64,000 bases of DNA from Acidobacteriota bacterium (GCA_016208495.1 JACQXX010000010.1:1-64000); one strand, 5' to 3'. Positions 51,901 to 62,857 are shown, counted from the stretch's first letter. Numbers and translations: made by a program. The notes: generated from the letters alone by a model not told the origin.

Positions 51901-52433
51901 GTCATCGCCTGGTGGTCAGCATGGTCTATGACCTGCCCGCTGTCTACAAAGGTGATAGTGTTGTCGGCAAATCGTTGCTCAACAACTGGCAGATTTCAGG
52001 CGTCTTCACCCGTCAGGCTGGATCACCGTTTAGCATTATCAACACGGCTGGTCTCTTTGACTCGTCACGTGCCAGCTACAACCCGTTGTTTGTCGGCGGC
52101 GATGCCAACGGCAGCGGACCAGATAAAGAACGGCTGAACCGGTACTTCAATACCAGTGCCTTTGTTTTCTCGAGTGGTGCTGGAAACTTTGGTAACACCG
52201 GTCGTAACATTTTGACCGGCCCTGGCCAAACCAACACTGACATTTCAGTTGTGAAATTCATCCCGATTAAGGAACGTCACAAAGTTGAGTTCCGGGCTGA
52301 GTTCTTCAACGCGTTCAACCAGACGAATTTTGCCAACCCGGTGAATGTTCGTTCCAACCCCAACTTTGGACGGATCGTGAGCTCTTCAACTGGCCCGCGT
52401 CTGATCCAGTTTGCGTTTAAGTACAGCTTCTAA
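48960..52433 (+). CDS. Oar-like TonB-dependent receptor with carboxypeptidase-regulatory domain
   Basis: 1157 residues from ATG 48960, preceded by GGAGAG. A Lys-rich start and a signal peptide end near VAWGQ. A carboxypeptidase-regulatory-like Ig domain follows (about residues 50-135, LRGTVTDPSGAILAGATVTV). A plug domain follows (RQLPLPTRNFQQLLTL, VNGQRTTSNSVLINGIDAN), then a large beta-barrel (KSGTNEFHGNAYYFIRNEKL, FFFQDDIRVNNKLTLNLGIR) ending in the aromatic QFAFKYSF typical of outer-membrane barrels. This type is greatly expanded in Acidobacteriota. Substrate unknown; no TonB or ABC genes are adjacent. Confidence 0.93.
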   Translation: MFNQLIHLAVAPKKKRLGEREKSIFSTAVFFLAFALCLFPTVAWGQAATGQLRGTVTDPSGAILAGATVTVTNQDTGVSRDVTTNESGDYLVTLLPPGTYRIEVKIEGFKQFTLDNVPVRITETTVANAKLEVGAGTSEIITVTSETPLVRTDSATGGRVIEERSLRQLPLPTRNFQQLLTLSAGTSSNITNTSEVGRGDTAINVNGQRTTSNSVLINGIDANSIGTGSTPNLAVPATDALQEFIVQTSQFDASQGRNAGGIVTAVTKSGTNEFHGNAYYFIRNEKLNANNFFLNGQGVDRPKNNRHQFGGTFGGPIVKDKVWFFGSYQGTRETNGTSLTNSLATAFTSPDLTDDRSLTALAALSRTRAPLFGGYVNPVSIGLLQARYPNGDFLIPSGNGLSVRTLTSESTFDEDQFNANVDAQVNSNNRLGVKFFFANNSLDQGLFSQFGLANALQTPGYPVATTADNRFLSVVDTHVFGGGIVNEFRFGYNAIPTTAIPEEPFTAAQFGINTPNQGNFSGLPAIALLNQFTVGPSGFSQSDNQADTLSFGDTVTWTKGRHSMKFGGEYRYNRVRLDFDIFARGSITFTGGVAAALAASRPGSITRPDAFTELLVAPTLASNGQLFGLPSIFSIIGPGSAQRAVRSHDHAFFFQDDIRVNNKLTLNLGIRYDYYGAFYDTEGRFVTFDDTVPGAGRIGTLTGFFQADNAETPLAGIPTLRKSLVDPDRNNVAPRFGFAFTPFDAGKFVIRGGYGVYYDRPNARAANNQGLSFPYYTIASILPGTPFSRPFSSPFAPIPQSYPLNLQDRTNFPTGGLPFFAGGVPIPVQGIYPGLHASRTPYIQQYTLGFQWEFVPNTQLEVTYVGSQGRKLSRLRNVNTLRGPNLVQTGPFSPSLSEVVIQGFGVHLTENTARSNYNSLQVSLTRRYANGLQGLVAYTYSHAIDEYSGQGSSNGTSDVSADFGNQGNFAGNRASADFDRRHRLVVSMVYDLPAVYKGDSVVGKSLLNNWQISGVFTRQAGSPFSIINTAGLFDSSRASYNPLFVGGDANGSGPDKERLNRYFNTSAFVFSSGAGNFGNTGRNILTGPGQTNTDISVVKFIPIKERHKVEFRAEFFNAFNQTNFANPVNVRSNPNFGRIVSSSTGPRLIQFAFKYSF

Positions 52434-52464
52434 TCAAACGACTTCGTTTGTGATTGGAAATGTG

Positions 52465-52500
52465 AAAAGGGAGACAGTGGTTCACTGTCTCCCTTTTTCT
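52465..52500 (+). terminator. Rho-independent terminator of the receptor gene
   Basis: AAAAGGGAGACAGTG (52465-52479) / CACTGTCTCCCTTTT (52483-52497), perfect 15-bp stem with a 3-nt loop, then TCT. It lies 31 bp after the stop. Confidence 0.93.
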
Positions 52501-52652
52501 GTCTGGGCTGTGTGTTTGACAGGTCCAGATAGTGATAGCAATGTGGGCTGATACCCTCAGCCCAAATTGCTATAGTTTTTCAGATAAATATTGCCCTGGT
52601 GTTTTTGGTGATCATCGTTCAGAAACCATTGAAAAATTTGGCTTTCTTTTTC

Positions 52653-52680
52653 GTGTAGTTCGTGTGTTTCGTGGTTTCTT
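52653..52680. repeat. TTCGTG-type short repeat
   Basis: TTTTCGTGTAGTTCGTGTG and neighbouring TTTCGTGGTT form a degenerate 9-bp periodic run. The reverse-complement type (AACCACGAAACACACGAAAT) is at 55608-55637. Confidence 0.65.
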
Positions 52681-52696
52681 TATCTGAAATTCTATA

Positions 52697-53467
52697 TCAG
52701 TTCTTCTTGAGAAACTTGGCGACCCCAGCCTGACAATCTTCAGTGCTTCGACTGAGCACATTTCCGTCAACGCCGCTTCGAACTGCTGATTCAAACGTCA
52801 TTCCATCCATGTGATAGAGCAGGCGCTTCATTAAATAAAGGGCTGATGCACTCCGTGACGCCAGTGTGGTGACGTATGCCAGGGCTCTGGTTTCAAATTC
52901 AGCATCTGGATAGACGTGAGTGACCAGTCCATAATTTGCTGCTTCCTGGGCTGAAAGTGGGTCGCCAATCGCCATCCAGTCAAACGCCCGTTTCTCGCTG
53001 ATATTGCGGCGTAAAATCGCCATCACCATGGCTGGAATAAACCCAATTTTGACTTCTGGATAGCCAAACTGAGCGCTTTCAGCCGCTAAAATGACATCAC
53101 AGGCCGATGCCAGTCCGCATCCTCCGGCCAGGGCCCGGCCTGTCACCTGAGCAACAATCGGCTTGGATAGATATCGCATCTGGATAAAAAGCTGCATAAA
53201 GCCTTCGGCATCGCTGATATTTTCAAGTGTTCCAGCCTGGGCAATTTTTTCAAGGGCTGATAAATCGGCGCCAGCGCAAAAATCTTTTCCGGCGCCTTTC
53301 AAAAGAACCACCCGCACTGCCGGATCAGCCCCGGCAACGGCAACTGCCGTTCGTAGTTCGTGGAGTGTCTGATCATCCAAAGCGTTTCGTTTGTCAGGAC
53401 GATTGAGCAGAATCGTTGCCAGCGGTGCCTCGACTTGATAGCGGATGCGTGAAAATTCGGTAGTCAT
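52697..53467 (-). CDS. Enoyl-CoA hydratase/isomerase family protein (second)
   Basis: 256-residue crotonase-fold protein. Oxyanion-hole elements DFCAGADLSALEK and GRALAGGCGLASACDVILAAE are present; the catalytic region is FGYPEVKIGFIPAMVMAIL. The pattern is similar to methylglutaconyl-CoA hydratase-like members of leucine breakdown, but assignment by eye is not safe. It is followed by a gap containing TTCGTG-type repeats and converges with the receptor gene. Confidence 0.9.
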   Translation of the reverse strand: MTTEFSRIRYQVEAPLATILLNRPDKRNALDDQTLHELRTAVAVAGADPAVRVVLLKGAGKDFCAGADLSALEKIAQAGTLENISDAEGFMQLFIQMRYLSKPIVAQVTGRALAGGCGLASACDVILAAESAQFGYPEVKIGFIPAMVMAILRRNISEKRAFDWMAIGDPLSAQEAANYGLVTHVYPDAEFETRALAYVTTLASRSASALYLMKRLLYHMDGMTFESAVRSGVDGNVLSRSTEDCQAGVAKFLKKN

Positions 53468-53474
53468 ATCTTTA

Positions 53475-53506
53475 GGGCTTGGGGCTAAGGGCTAAGGGCT
53501 GAGGGA
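53475..53506. repeat. GGGCTAA/GGGCTTG heptamer array
   Basis: GGGCTTG, GGGCTAA, GGGCTAA, GGGCTGA in 7-bp register, starting 8 bp from the start codon of the minus-strand hydratase gene. Confidence 0.85.
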
Positions 53507-53596
53507 AATACAGACCTTTCAACCCTTTCGCCGGTTAAGAACACAAGGTGGGATTTCAAAGTGAAAGAAGGTTGTTTGGAAGTGAACCTTTTGTGA

Positions 53597-53655
53597 TGAA
53601 AAATAGTCAAGTGATTCTATAAATTGAATTTAACGGGCTACTGACTACTGACTAC
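53597..53655. repeat. Dispersed 70-bp element, copy 3
   Basis: It contains AGTCAAGTGATTCTATAAAT and GGCTACTGACTACTGACTAC. It ends 9 bp from the stop codon of the phosphatase gene, the same position relative to the gene as copies 1 and 2. Confidence 0.8.
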
Positions 53656-53664
53656 GAACTGATG

Positions 53665-55434
53665 TTATTTTTTCTTTTTGGATGGGGCTACAGTTGGTTC
53701 CAACGCTTCGGTCAGCACCCGACCGACTGATCCGCTCGGAGGTTCAATCCCAAGGATTTCAGCCAGCGTGGGTGCAATGTCGGAAGGCGAACTCAGGGCT
53801 GGGTATTGACCTGGGCGCAGTCCTTTCCCCATCAAAATGACGGGGACGTGCGTGTCATAACTATATGGAGACCCGTGAGTCGTGGCCAGAAAATAGTCTT
53901 CTTCGAAGAAAAAGTACGGCTGGGCAATCAGATACACGTCGCCGCTTCGTTGTGGATTAAACGCGGCGGCAACTCGCTGTGAGAGGTCATTGGCTGGTTG
54001 TGGGCCGTTAATCAGTTGGGTTCGGGTAAAGTAGGTCGCCACCCCTGGAATATTCATCGCGGCCTCGCCTGCCACACGCTCGACCTCTAACCGATTCAAT
54101 CCCTTTGATTTGATCACTTCCTGGTTGAGGTAAATTGATTCGTTGGAACTGCCGGCAATCCAGGGCGCGTCACCATATTTTCCGTTGAGTGTCTGGCTGA
54201 TGATTTCATAGAGAGCTTTTTTCGAAACCCGTCCGCCACCTAACTTCTTTGCCTGCGCATATTCCGGGACCGGCGCCACACCGTGGTCAGCCGAAAAGAC
54301 CACCAGCGTATTGGCCAGTCCAACTCGCTGATCAATGATTTGAAAAAACCGTTCAAGTGTGCGGTCGGTGCGGATCACCATGTCCTGCATTTCCTGACTG
54401 TACGGGCCAAAGGCATGCCCCATAATGTCATTGGCTGAAAAACTGACGGAGAGCAGGTCCGGATATTCGTCTTCCCCCAGATGTTCGTTCTCAATCGCCA
54501 GTTCGGCAAAATCCACCAGATAGTCGTTGGCCCAGGGGGTTCGGGTGAAATCATCATAAAATTTGGGGCCTGCCTGCGTGCCGCCGCCATTGATAACGTG
54601 TGGAAACGTCTTCACTCCTGAAAGCCCAGTTTCATAGGGTGCATTGTCCTGGTCTGAGCGCGCATATTCACTATGTGGAAGCAACCGATCCCAGGTTTTT
54701 CCAAAATACCCGAATGGAATTTTCTGATCATTAAAAGCTTTTACCCACGCTGGAAGCTGGGGAAGATAATAGCTGCTGGTCTGCATCTGCCCTTTGGCGG
54801 TGTCAAACCAGTAGGCCGCATTGGCACTTTTTCCCGCGGGAAGAATTGCGCTCCGATCCTTGAGCGAAATCCCAATTGCCCGTGACCGAAAATTGTTCTG
54901 CAGGCGGAGTTGGTCACCAATCGTTGTACTCATCATTTTCCGTGGGCTGGCGCCGCGGCCTTCGGGAACGCCAACATAATCGGCATCACTCACGCTGGTG
55001 ACCTTAAAGCCTGATTCGCGGTCCACCCATTCATTCCCAATAATTCCTGTAATGGCCGGAATTGATCCAGAAAGCAAAACTGAATGTCCACAGGCGGTAT
55101 AGGTGCAGGCGTGCAGGTAATGCGACGACGTAAAATAGGCTCCCTGATTGAGCATCCGTCGAAATCCACCCGTTCCAAACAAGTCTCCAAACCGGGTCAG
55201 GTAATCGGGGCGAAACTGGTCAACCACAATTAAGAGAATTAGTTTGGGTGGACCGGCTGATTTGGCTGGCAAAGGACGTGGGGTTCGTTTTTGTGCCGCA
55301 ACGGCCAAACCTGGCCAAATCAGAACCAGACAAACCCAGATCAACAGATATCGCCGAAGGTGGGCAGAAGTAGCAAAAATGCGGGAGCCGATTGTATGTG
55401 ATGGTGATGTGGAGGGAGAAACAGAATTGATCAT
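53665..55434 (-). CDS. PafA-like alkaline phosphatase superfamily protein
   Basis: 589 residues with a long N-terminal region and signal peptide (hydrophobic stretch about residues 28-46, ending AVAA). The metal-binding aspartate D72 is in IVVDQFRPDYL. The probable nucleophile is T113 in CTYTACGHS, where classical alkaline phosphatase has serine, as in PafA-type enzymes. VVFSADHGVAPVPEY supplies later metal ligands, and THGSPYSYDTHVPVILMG the last. It is probably a periplasmic phosphomonoesterase. The C-terminus is a Lys-rich tail (KKKK). Divergent from the Fic-like gene. Confidence 0.9.
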   Translation of the reverse strand: MINSVSPSTSPSHTIGSRIFATSAHLRRYLLIWVCLVLIWPGLAVAAQKRTPRPLPAKSAGPPKLILLIVVDQFRPDYLTRFGDLFGTGGFRRMLNQGAYFTSSHYLHACTYTACGHSVLLSGSIPAITGIIGNEWVDRESGFKVTSVSDADYVGVPEGRGASPRKMMSTTIGDQLRLQNNFRSRAIGISLKDRSAILPAGKSANAAYWFDTAKGQMQTSSYYLPQLPAWVKAFNDQKIPFGYFGKTWDRLLPHSEYARSDQDNAPYETGLSGVKTFPHVINGGGTQAGPKFYDDFTRTPWANDYLVDFAELAIENEHLGEDEYPDLLSVSFSANDIMGHAFGPYSQEMQDMVIRTDRTLERFFQIIDQRVGLANTLVVFSADHGVAPVPEYAQAKKLGGGRVSKKALYEIISQTLNGKYGDAPWIAGSSNESIYLNQEVIKSKGLNRLEVERVAGEAAMNIPGVATYFTRTQLINGPQPANDLSQRVAAAFNPQRSGDVYLIAQPYFFFEEDYFLATTHGSPYSYDTHVPVILMGKGLRPGQYPALSSPSDIAPTLAEILGIEPPSGSVGRVLTEALEPTVAPSKKKK

Positions 55435-55572
55435 GCCAGTTTAGCTCGGTGGAAAAGTAAGGTTGGGCATCGGGAGTCAGCAGGCGGAAAGGCTGTTTGG
55501 GAAACAGGCTGCCTACTCTAACGGAACATGGTCAGATCCGTCCACCTTGTTTGTATTTTGTACCTGGTGACT

Positions 55573-55685
55573 GGTAAGTACCTTACCGAAAATTCCAAGA
55601 CATTTTGAACCACGAAACACACGAAATACACGAAAAGAATCAAACACTTACTCAATCCAATATCTCAGGAAACTTATGACAAAGT
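55573..55685. repeat. Dispersed 110-bp element, copy 2 (reverse orientation)
   Basis: Reverse-complement relative of 40650-40752: AAAATTCC, AGACATTTT, AACCACGAA, AATCAAACACTTAC and CTTATGACAAAG occur in matching order. It carries an additional CACGAAA run. Confidence 0.75.
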
Positions 55686-55695
55686 ACTTACCTGG

Positions 55696-55815
55696 TTTCG
55701 AAAACCCGGAATCCGGAACCCAGAACCCAGACAAGATGACAGGGTGACAAGGTGATTTTTTTCATCCCTCATCTTTCATCCCTCATCCCTTAAAGAACCC
55801 GGAACCCGGACTTAC
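55696..55815. repeat. Composite short repeats upstream of the Fic-like gene
   Basis: GAACCCA/GGAACCC heptamers (55700-55730 and 55795-55811) flank GACAGGGTGACAAGG and TCATCCC-type units (55763-55790). The 453-bp divergent gap 55435-55887 holds no other visible feature. Confidence 0.75.
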
Positions 55816-55887
55816 CGGAAGTTGGAATTGGTGATTTGCCCGTTTCAGTTTTAAATCGGGAAAACCATATATGGAGAAAACCCGGTT

Positions 55888-56682
55888 ATGCTTCCGATTT
55901 TGCCAAGTTACAGTAATTCCTATCATCCTTCTTCTGATTGGGCGAACCAGTTGGCTGCCAAACAAAGGCTCTGGCAAACCCAGGTGGAGGCAAAGGGTAC
56001 GGTGATTGAACACGTGACAGCCTGGACTTTGAACGAGTGGGTTTTGACTGAACTCCAGTTTGACTATCCGGATCTGGACCGTGATCAGGCAACAGCCTGG
56101 CAGACAGAAGCTGATCAATCACAACCCACCGATCCGATTCAGCGTGAACTCGTGAGTTTCTCCCAGGCGGCGAACGCTGTTTTCCAGCGGGCCAACACGC
56201 TACCAACCACTGAGCGTGATGCCCTTGGCAAGGAAGACCTGATCCATAGTTACCGCCTGGTGACTGGCAATCCAGTATCTGGCTGGAACGAACTATTTCG
56301 TCGGGCCGAAGCCGCTCCCCAGGTTCCAACTCATCAACCAGCCGCGCCTCAGGCATTACCGGTTCTGGTTGAAATGGCGCTTGACTGGTTTACAACTGAC
56401 TCGTTTGCCGAAATGCACCCGGTTGAAAAGGCCAGCCTCTTCCATTTGCGGATGCTGGATTTACAGCCATTTGCCAGCCACACCAATCGGCTGGTGCGTC
56501 TTCTGGCCAGTTACTATTTGCTTCGTGACGGGTTGCCGCCCTTGATGATTTCCGCTGAAAATCGGCCAGCCTATTTTGACACCCTTGGGTTTTCATTTCA
56601 GATGATCACTCAACCCGGCGTGGAACTCTTTGCCCGACTCCTGGAGCAAACTCTGGACCAGTGGCTGGAGATGACCAAATGA
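55888..56682 (+). CDS. Fic-domain protein with degenerate active site
   Basis: 264 residues. The C-terminal third follows the Fic fold closely: HPVEKASLFHLRMLDLQPFA, then SHTNRLVRLLASYYLLRDGLPP, then RPAYFDTL. In active Fic proteins the motif is HPFxxGNGRxxR. Here the catalytic His is Gln (Q193, codon CAG at 56464-56466) and GNGR is replaced by H198-T-N-R201. P194, F195, R201 and R204 are kept. AMP transfer is therefore unlikely; a binding role or another chemistry is possible. The last four codons and stop lie inside an octamer array. Confidence 0.75.
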   Translation: MLPILPSYSNSYHPSSDWANQLAAKQRLWQTQVEAKGTVIEHVTAWTLNEWVLTELQFDYPDLDRDQATAWQTEADQSQPTDPIQRELVSFSQAANAVFQRANTLPTTERDALGKEDLIHSYRLVTGNPVSGWNELFRRAEAAPQVPTHQPAAPQALPVLVEMALDWFTTDSFAEMHPVEKASLFHLRMLDLQPFASHTNRLVRLLASYYLLRDGLPPLMISAENRPAYFDTLGFSFQMITQPGVELFARLLEQTLDQWLEMTK

Positions 56683-56865
56683 TAAGATGACAAGGTGACA
56701 AGGTGACAAGGTGACAGGGTGACAAGGTGACAAGGTGACAAGGTGACAGGGTGACAGGGTGACAAGGTGACAGGGTGACAGGGTGACAATAGATCATTCT
56801 GTCACTGTGTCAGATGTCACTGTGTCATTTGGTCAGATGTCACCCGGTCACCCTGTCATCTGGTC
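56670..56865. repeat. GGTGACAA octamer array overlapping the Fic-like stop
   Basis: Fifteen units in perfect 8-bp register (56670-56789). The first two encode the last residues of the Fic-like protein and its TGA stop. An inverted set (GTCACTGTGTCAGATGTCAC, CACCCTGTCATCTGGTCAG) follows at 56798-56865 and can pair with it. Confidence 0.95.
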
Positions 56866-57091
56866 AGCTTTGCATTTTGCCTCAAGTCCTCTAATATTAA
56901 CCTTTCCAAAAAACCTTCTCTCACTCTCGCCATCGAAAATTGCAGATGTAAACCAATTCCAGGTGTCCGGCATGCATTTTTGAGGCAGGATTTTGCCCTG
57001 TGCTGGATGTGGCTTTGGAACAGAGTGCGAAGAATGAACTCGAAGTTAATTTCCCAGGGAACTTCTAAGTTTGAAGATGAGGAGTCTTACT

Positions 57092-58777
57092 ATGCAGCGT
57101 CTTTTGACGAGAGGAATCGTCTTTTTTATGGTCGGTATGTTGGTGGCAGGTTTCCCGCTGGTTGCCAATATTGCCGCTGATACCGCTGAAACCAGACAGT
57201 CAACTGCTCCGCCAGCCCCAACCAATTTGCAGGCAATCGTGACTGGGAGCAGTGTGAATCTCAGTTGGGATGTCCCACCTGCCTTGCCGCCGACCAGTAC
57301 TGTGGTTGTCAAACCCGCTGGATTGGACCCAGACAAGCCGGTCTTTGACGACCTTGAAACCGGGATCCGGGCACAACAAAGCATTAAAAATCTGGTGTTT
57401 GGTGAACAGATTACCCCACCAGCCTATCCAGCCACATTGAAAAGCGTATTGTATTTGTCAATCAGTAAAGCTTTTGACGAAACCTTTCCCTTGACGGTTG
57501 GTGCCAATTTCAAATTATGGGTGTTTAATGCCCCGACTGGGGCCGCGCTGGGACAAACCCCGCGTTCAGATGTGCGAACCTATAACGTGAGCATCAGCAA
57601 GGAGCCAGTTGGTTCGGCACGGGAATATGAAGATTTTAATGAGTTTACTCTTCCAGAAAACTACACTATTACCTCTGGTAGTTTCTTCGTTGGATTGCAG
57701 TGGGTTGATAACGGGACCAGTCAGATTAATCCAGATGGATCGCAAAATTACTATATCGGGTTTGACCGCACGCCACCGTCAACCGCGATCATTTCAACCG
57801 ATGGTGGAACCACATTTAACGGAGTCAGTATCCAGGTATTTACTCCCAGTACTGGTTCGGTGACGGCTGATTTTCCAATCATTGGGCGGATGGAAGTTGT
57901 CAATCCGACGCTTACGGTCACGGGCTATAAGCTCTACCGTTCGACTGCTTCGCCAGTTGCGATCAAACCTGAGAATTTGATTGCGACCCTTCCCGCCGGC
58001 CAAACCACATATGCCGATTCACCTCCGATAGCTGATGGGACAGTCCAATATTTTTATGCCTTGAGCGCAACGTATAACCCGACCACCGAAAGCGCCCTCT
58101 CAAATGAGGTTGCTGCCACACCAGGAGTCAATGACACCACGGCACCGGTGGTTGAAGTCTTTACCCCCAATGGTGGAAGTGTCGTGACGATTGGCGATTT
58201 TTTGGAAGTGACCTGGAGTGCGGAAGATAATGTCGGTTTGGCCAGCCACGACATTGATTTGTCAACCGACAGTGGGGCGACGTTTAATGTGTCAATTGCC
58301 ACTGGTCTCGAAGGTGACCTTCGATCCTTCCAGTATGAAGTTCCTGATTCCGTGACGACCCGGACGGCCCGGATTCGCGTAACGGCCAAAGATGGGGCCG
58401 ACAATGCCGGGTCAGATAGTTCGGATGCCGATTTCATCATTCGGGTGCCGGATTCGACTCCGCCGACGGTTCAGGTGGTTTCGCCAAATGGCGGCGAAAA
58501 ACTCAAATCCGGAGTCGCGTTCAACATTACCTGGCAAGCCACTGACGAATCAGGGATTGAAAGCCAGGATGTCCTGCTGTCAACCGATAGTGGCGCCACT
58601 TTCCCGACCCAACTCGCCACTGGACTGGCGGGAGGGACATTGTCCTTCAGCTTTACGCCAAACGTGACGGGCAAAGTCAAAACCGCCCGTGTTCGAGTGG
58701 TGGCTTTTGACACGGCTGGAAATTCTGCCCAGGATGACAGCAATGGTAATTTCCAGATCAAAGGCAAAAAGAAGTAG
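57092..58777 (+). CDS. Secreted fibronectin/Ig-like repeat protein
   Basis: 561 residues from ATG 57092, with GAGGAG upstream; an in-frame ATG at 57071 lies before the ribosome binding site. The signal peptide ends near VANIAA. A fibronectin-III-like segment begins PPAPTNLQAIVTGSSVNLSW. A central region is of unknown type (residues 90-260). Two C-terminal Ig-like repeats are clearly related: VEVFTPNGGSVVTIGDFLEV and VQVVSPNGGEKLKSGVAFNI, each followed by LSTDSGATF. It is probably a cell-surface or secreted adhesion protein. The C-terminus is Lys-rich. Confidence 0.82.
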   Translation: MQRLLTRGIVFFMVGMLVAGFPLVANIAADTAETRQSTAPPAPTNLQAIVTGSSVNLSWDVPPALPPTSTVVVKPAGLDPDKPVFDDLETGIRAQQSIKNLVFGEQITPPAYPATLKSVLYLSISKAFDETFPLTVGANFKLWVFNAPTGAALGQTPRSDVRTYNVSISKEPVGSAREYEDFNEFTLPENYTITSGSFFVGLQWVDNGTSQINPDGSQNYYIGFDRTPPSTAIISTDGGTTFNGVSIQVFTPSTGSVTADFPIIGRMEVVNPTLTVTGYKLYRSTASPVAIKPENLIATLPAGQTTYADSPPIADGTVQYFYALSATYNPTTESALSNEVAATPGVNDTTAPVVEVFTPNGGSVVTIGDFLEVTWSAEDNVGLASHDIDLSTDSGATFNVSIATGLEGDLRSFQYEVPDSVTTRTARIRVTAKDGADNAGSDSSDADFIIRVPDSTPPTVQVVSPNGGEKLKSGVAFNITWQATDESGIESQDVLLSTDSGATFPTQLATGLAGGTLSFSFTPNVTGKVKTARVRVVAFDTAGNSAQDDSNGNFQIKGKKK

Positions 58778-58811
58778 TTCTCACCCAAGACGCAAGTGAT
58801 TATTGACGGTA

Positions 58812-58856
58812 CAAAAGAGGGAATAAGCCAACCGGGTTTATTCCCTCTTTTGCGTA
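58812..58856 (+). terminator. Rho-independent terminator before recF
   Basis: CAAAAGAGGGAATAA (58812-58826) / TTATTCCCTCTTTTG (58838-58852), perfect 15-bp stem with an 11-nt loop, followed by only a weak CGTATTTG tail. Confidence 0.82.
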
Positions 58857-58996
58857 TTTGGGACATATTTTTCTGGCGGATCCAGGTCAAAATTTGTCCC
58901 GGTCTACCCCCAATATCTTGTGTTTTTGAAGTCTCCGACTGGACACAATTGGCCGTGTCTGGTAGACTGGTATTTCATTTACAATCAAGAATTTGT

Positions 58997-60121
58997 ATGT
59001 ATTTATCTCAAGTAGAATCAATTGGGTTTCGCAACCTTTCGGGACATCTTTTCGGGGATGCGGGCGTAAACATTTTGTGGGGCCAAAACGGGCATGGAAA
59101 AACCAGTTGGCTGGAAGTGATTGCATTGCTAGGTAATACGAAATCCTTTCGCACGCATCAGTTAAGTGAAGCCATCAATTTTCAGGAGACTGCTGCCCGG
59201 GCGATTGCCCAGGTGATTCACAAAAGCCGGACCATCACGCTGGAAGTTCACCTGAAAGGCTCGCAAAAGCAGTTGCTGGTCAATGGCAAACGCGTCCCGG
59301 TGAGCGAATACCTGGGAATTCTGGATGTCTTTGTCTATTGCCGCGAAGAGTTAAGCATTGTCCGGGGTGAACCATCTGAACGCCGCCGGTTTCTCGACCG
59401 CGGCGTCCTGAGCCTCAAGCCGGGCTATGTGCAAACGCTGGCTGATTACAATCGGGTCCTCAAGCAAAAAAACGCGCTATTGAAGTCAATTGAAGAAACG
59501 GTTCCTCCGCCGTCTGAAATTTTCGAAATGCTTGATGTGTGGAATATCCAGCTTGTCGAGCACGGCACGCAGATTCACAACGCCCGGACAGCCTATGTGG
59601 AGCGCCTCAACCAGACCCTGGAACGGCGGTTTTTTGGGGCCGAAGCGATGACGGTTCGGTATCGCTCCTCCCTGGAAGGGAAAGGCAATCTGACCCACTA
59701 TGCGGACCTGCTGGCAGAACGCTTGCGGGTGCGCCGTGAAGCCGAACTGGCTGCCGGTCACGCCCTGGTTGGCCCGCACCGGGATGATCTGGATATTTTA
59801 ACCGATGGGCGTGAAGTCGCCCGATTTGGAAGCGCCGGTCAGCAACGTAGCGCCTTGCTGGTGCTCGAACTGGCCCAACTGACCATGTACCACCAGGAAC
59901 ATGACGATTTCCCGGTTTTTCTGCTGGATGACATTGATGCCGAACTGGACCGTGACCGGATTCGCACCGTGTTGGATTTTCTCCAGGGAAAAGCCCAGGT
60001 TTTTGTAACGACTTCAAAAGCGGCGCTGGCTGAGGAATATCGCCAGCGGGCCCGGCTCAGCCAGATTCTGAGCGGAACCGTCGTGCCACAGCCAGAGAAG
60101 GCGTTGAACGCAGAATTTTGA
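58997..60121 (+). CDS. recF: DNA replication and repair protein RecF
   Basis: An SMC-like ATPase that loads RecA at gaps in DNA. 374 residues from ATG 58997. Walker A is GQNGHGKTS (29-37), followed by LGNTKSFR, the ABC-type signature in FGSAGQQRSALLVLELAQ, and Walker B FLLDDIDAELD. The frame is open upstream to 58796 across the terminator and is not coding there. recF next to gyrB is a conserved neighbourhood near replication origins in many bacteria, although dnaA and dnaN are not in this window. Confidence 0.95.
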   Translation: MYLSQVESIGFRNLSGHLFGDAGVNILWGQNGHGKTSWLEVIALLGNTKSFRTHQLSEAINFQETAARAIAQVIHKSRTITLEVHLKGSQKQLLVNGKRVPVSEYLGILDVFVYCREELSIVRGEPSERRRFLDRGVLSLKPGYVQTLADYNRVLKQKNALLKSIEETVPPPSEIFEMLDVWNIQLVEHGTQIHNARTAYVERLNQTLERRFFGAEAMTVRYRSSLEGKGNLTHYADLLAERLRVRREAELAAGHALVGPHRDDLDILTDGREVARFGSAGQQRSALLVLELAQLTMYHQEHDDFPVFLLDDIDAELDRDRIRTVLDFLQGKAQVFVTTSKAALAEEYRQRARLSQILSGTVVPQPEKALNAEF

Positions 60122-60183
60122 GCAGCACCATTTTGACCGTAAGGGTTCGAACTATATTCACAACGTGATCGAGGTTTGATTGA

Positions 60184-62655
<2,472 letters not shown>

Positions 62656-62660
62656 TTTTT

Positions 62661-62857
62661 TGGGGCTGAAAAATCCTCGGGCTTAGGGCTCAGGGCTTGG
62701 GGCTGAAGACTCGCAAGCTCGGGGCTGAAGAAATCGGGTTGAAGACTTTGGGATTTTGTCTTGAACTCGATGTTCCTCAACCCCAAGCCCGTTTTCTTCA
62801 GCCCCAAGCCCTGGTATTTTCAGCCCCAAGCCCTGAGCCCTGGTATTTTCAGCCCGA
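62661..62857. repeat. Inverted GGGCTGAAG / CTTCAGCCC repeat after gyrB
   Basis: The left part (62661-62752) has GGGGCTGAA, GGGCTTA, GGGCTCA, GGGCTTG and GACTCGCAAGCTCGGGGC units. The right part (62780-62857) has CCCCAAGCCC, TTTTCTTCAGCCCC and TTTTCAGCCCG units in reverse orientation. The arms can pair over more than 60 bp, starting 5 bp after the gyrB stop and ending just before the next start. Confidence 0.9.
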
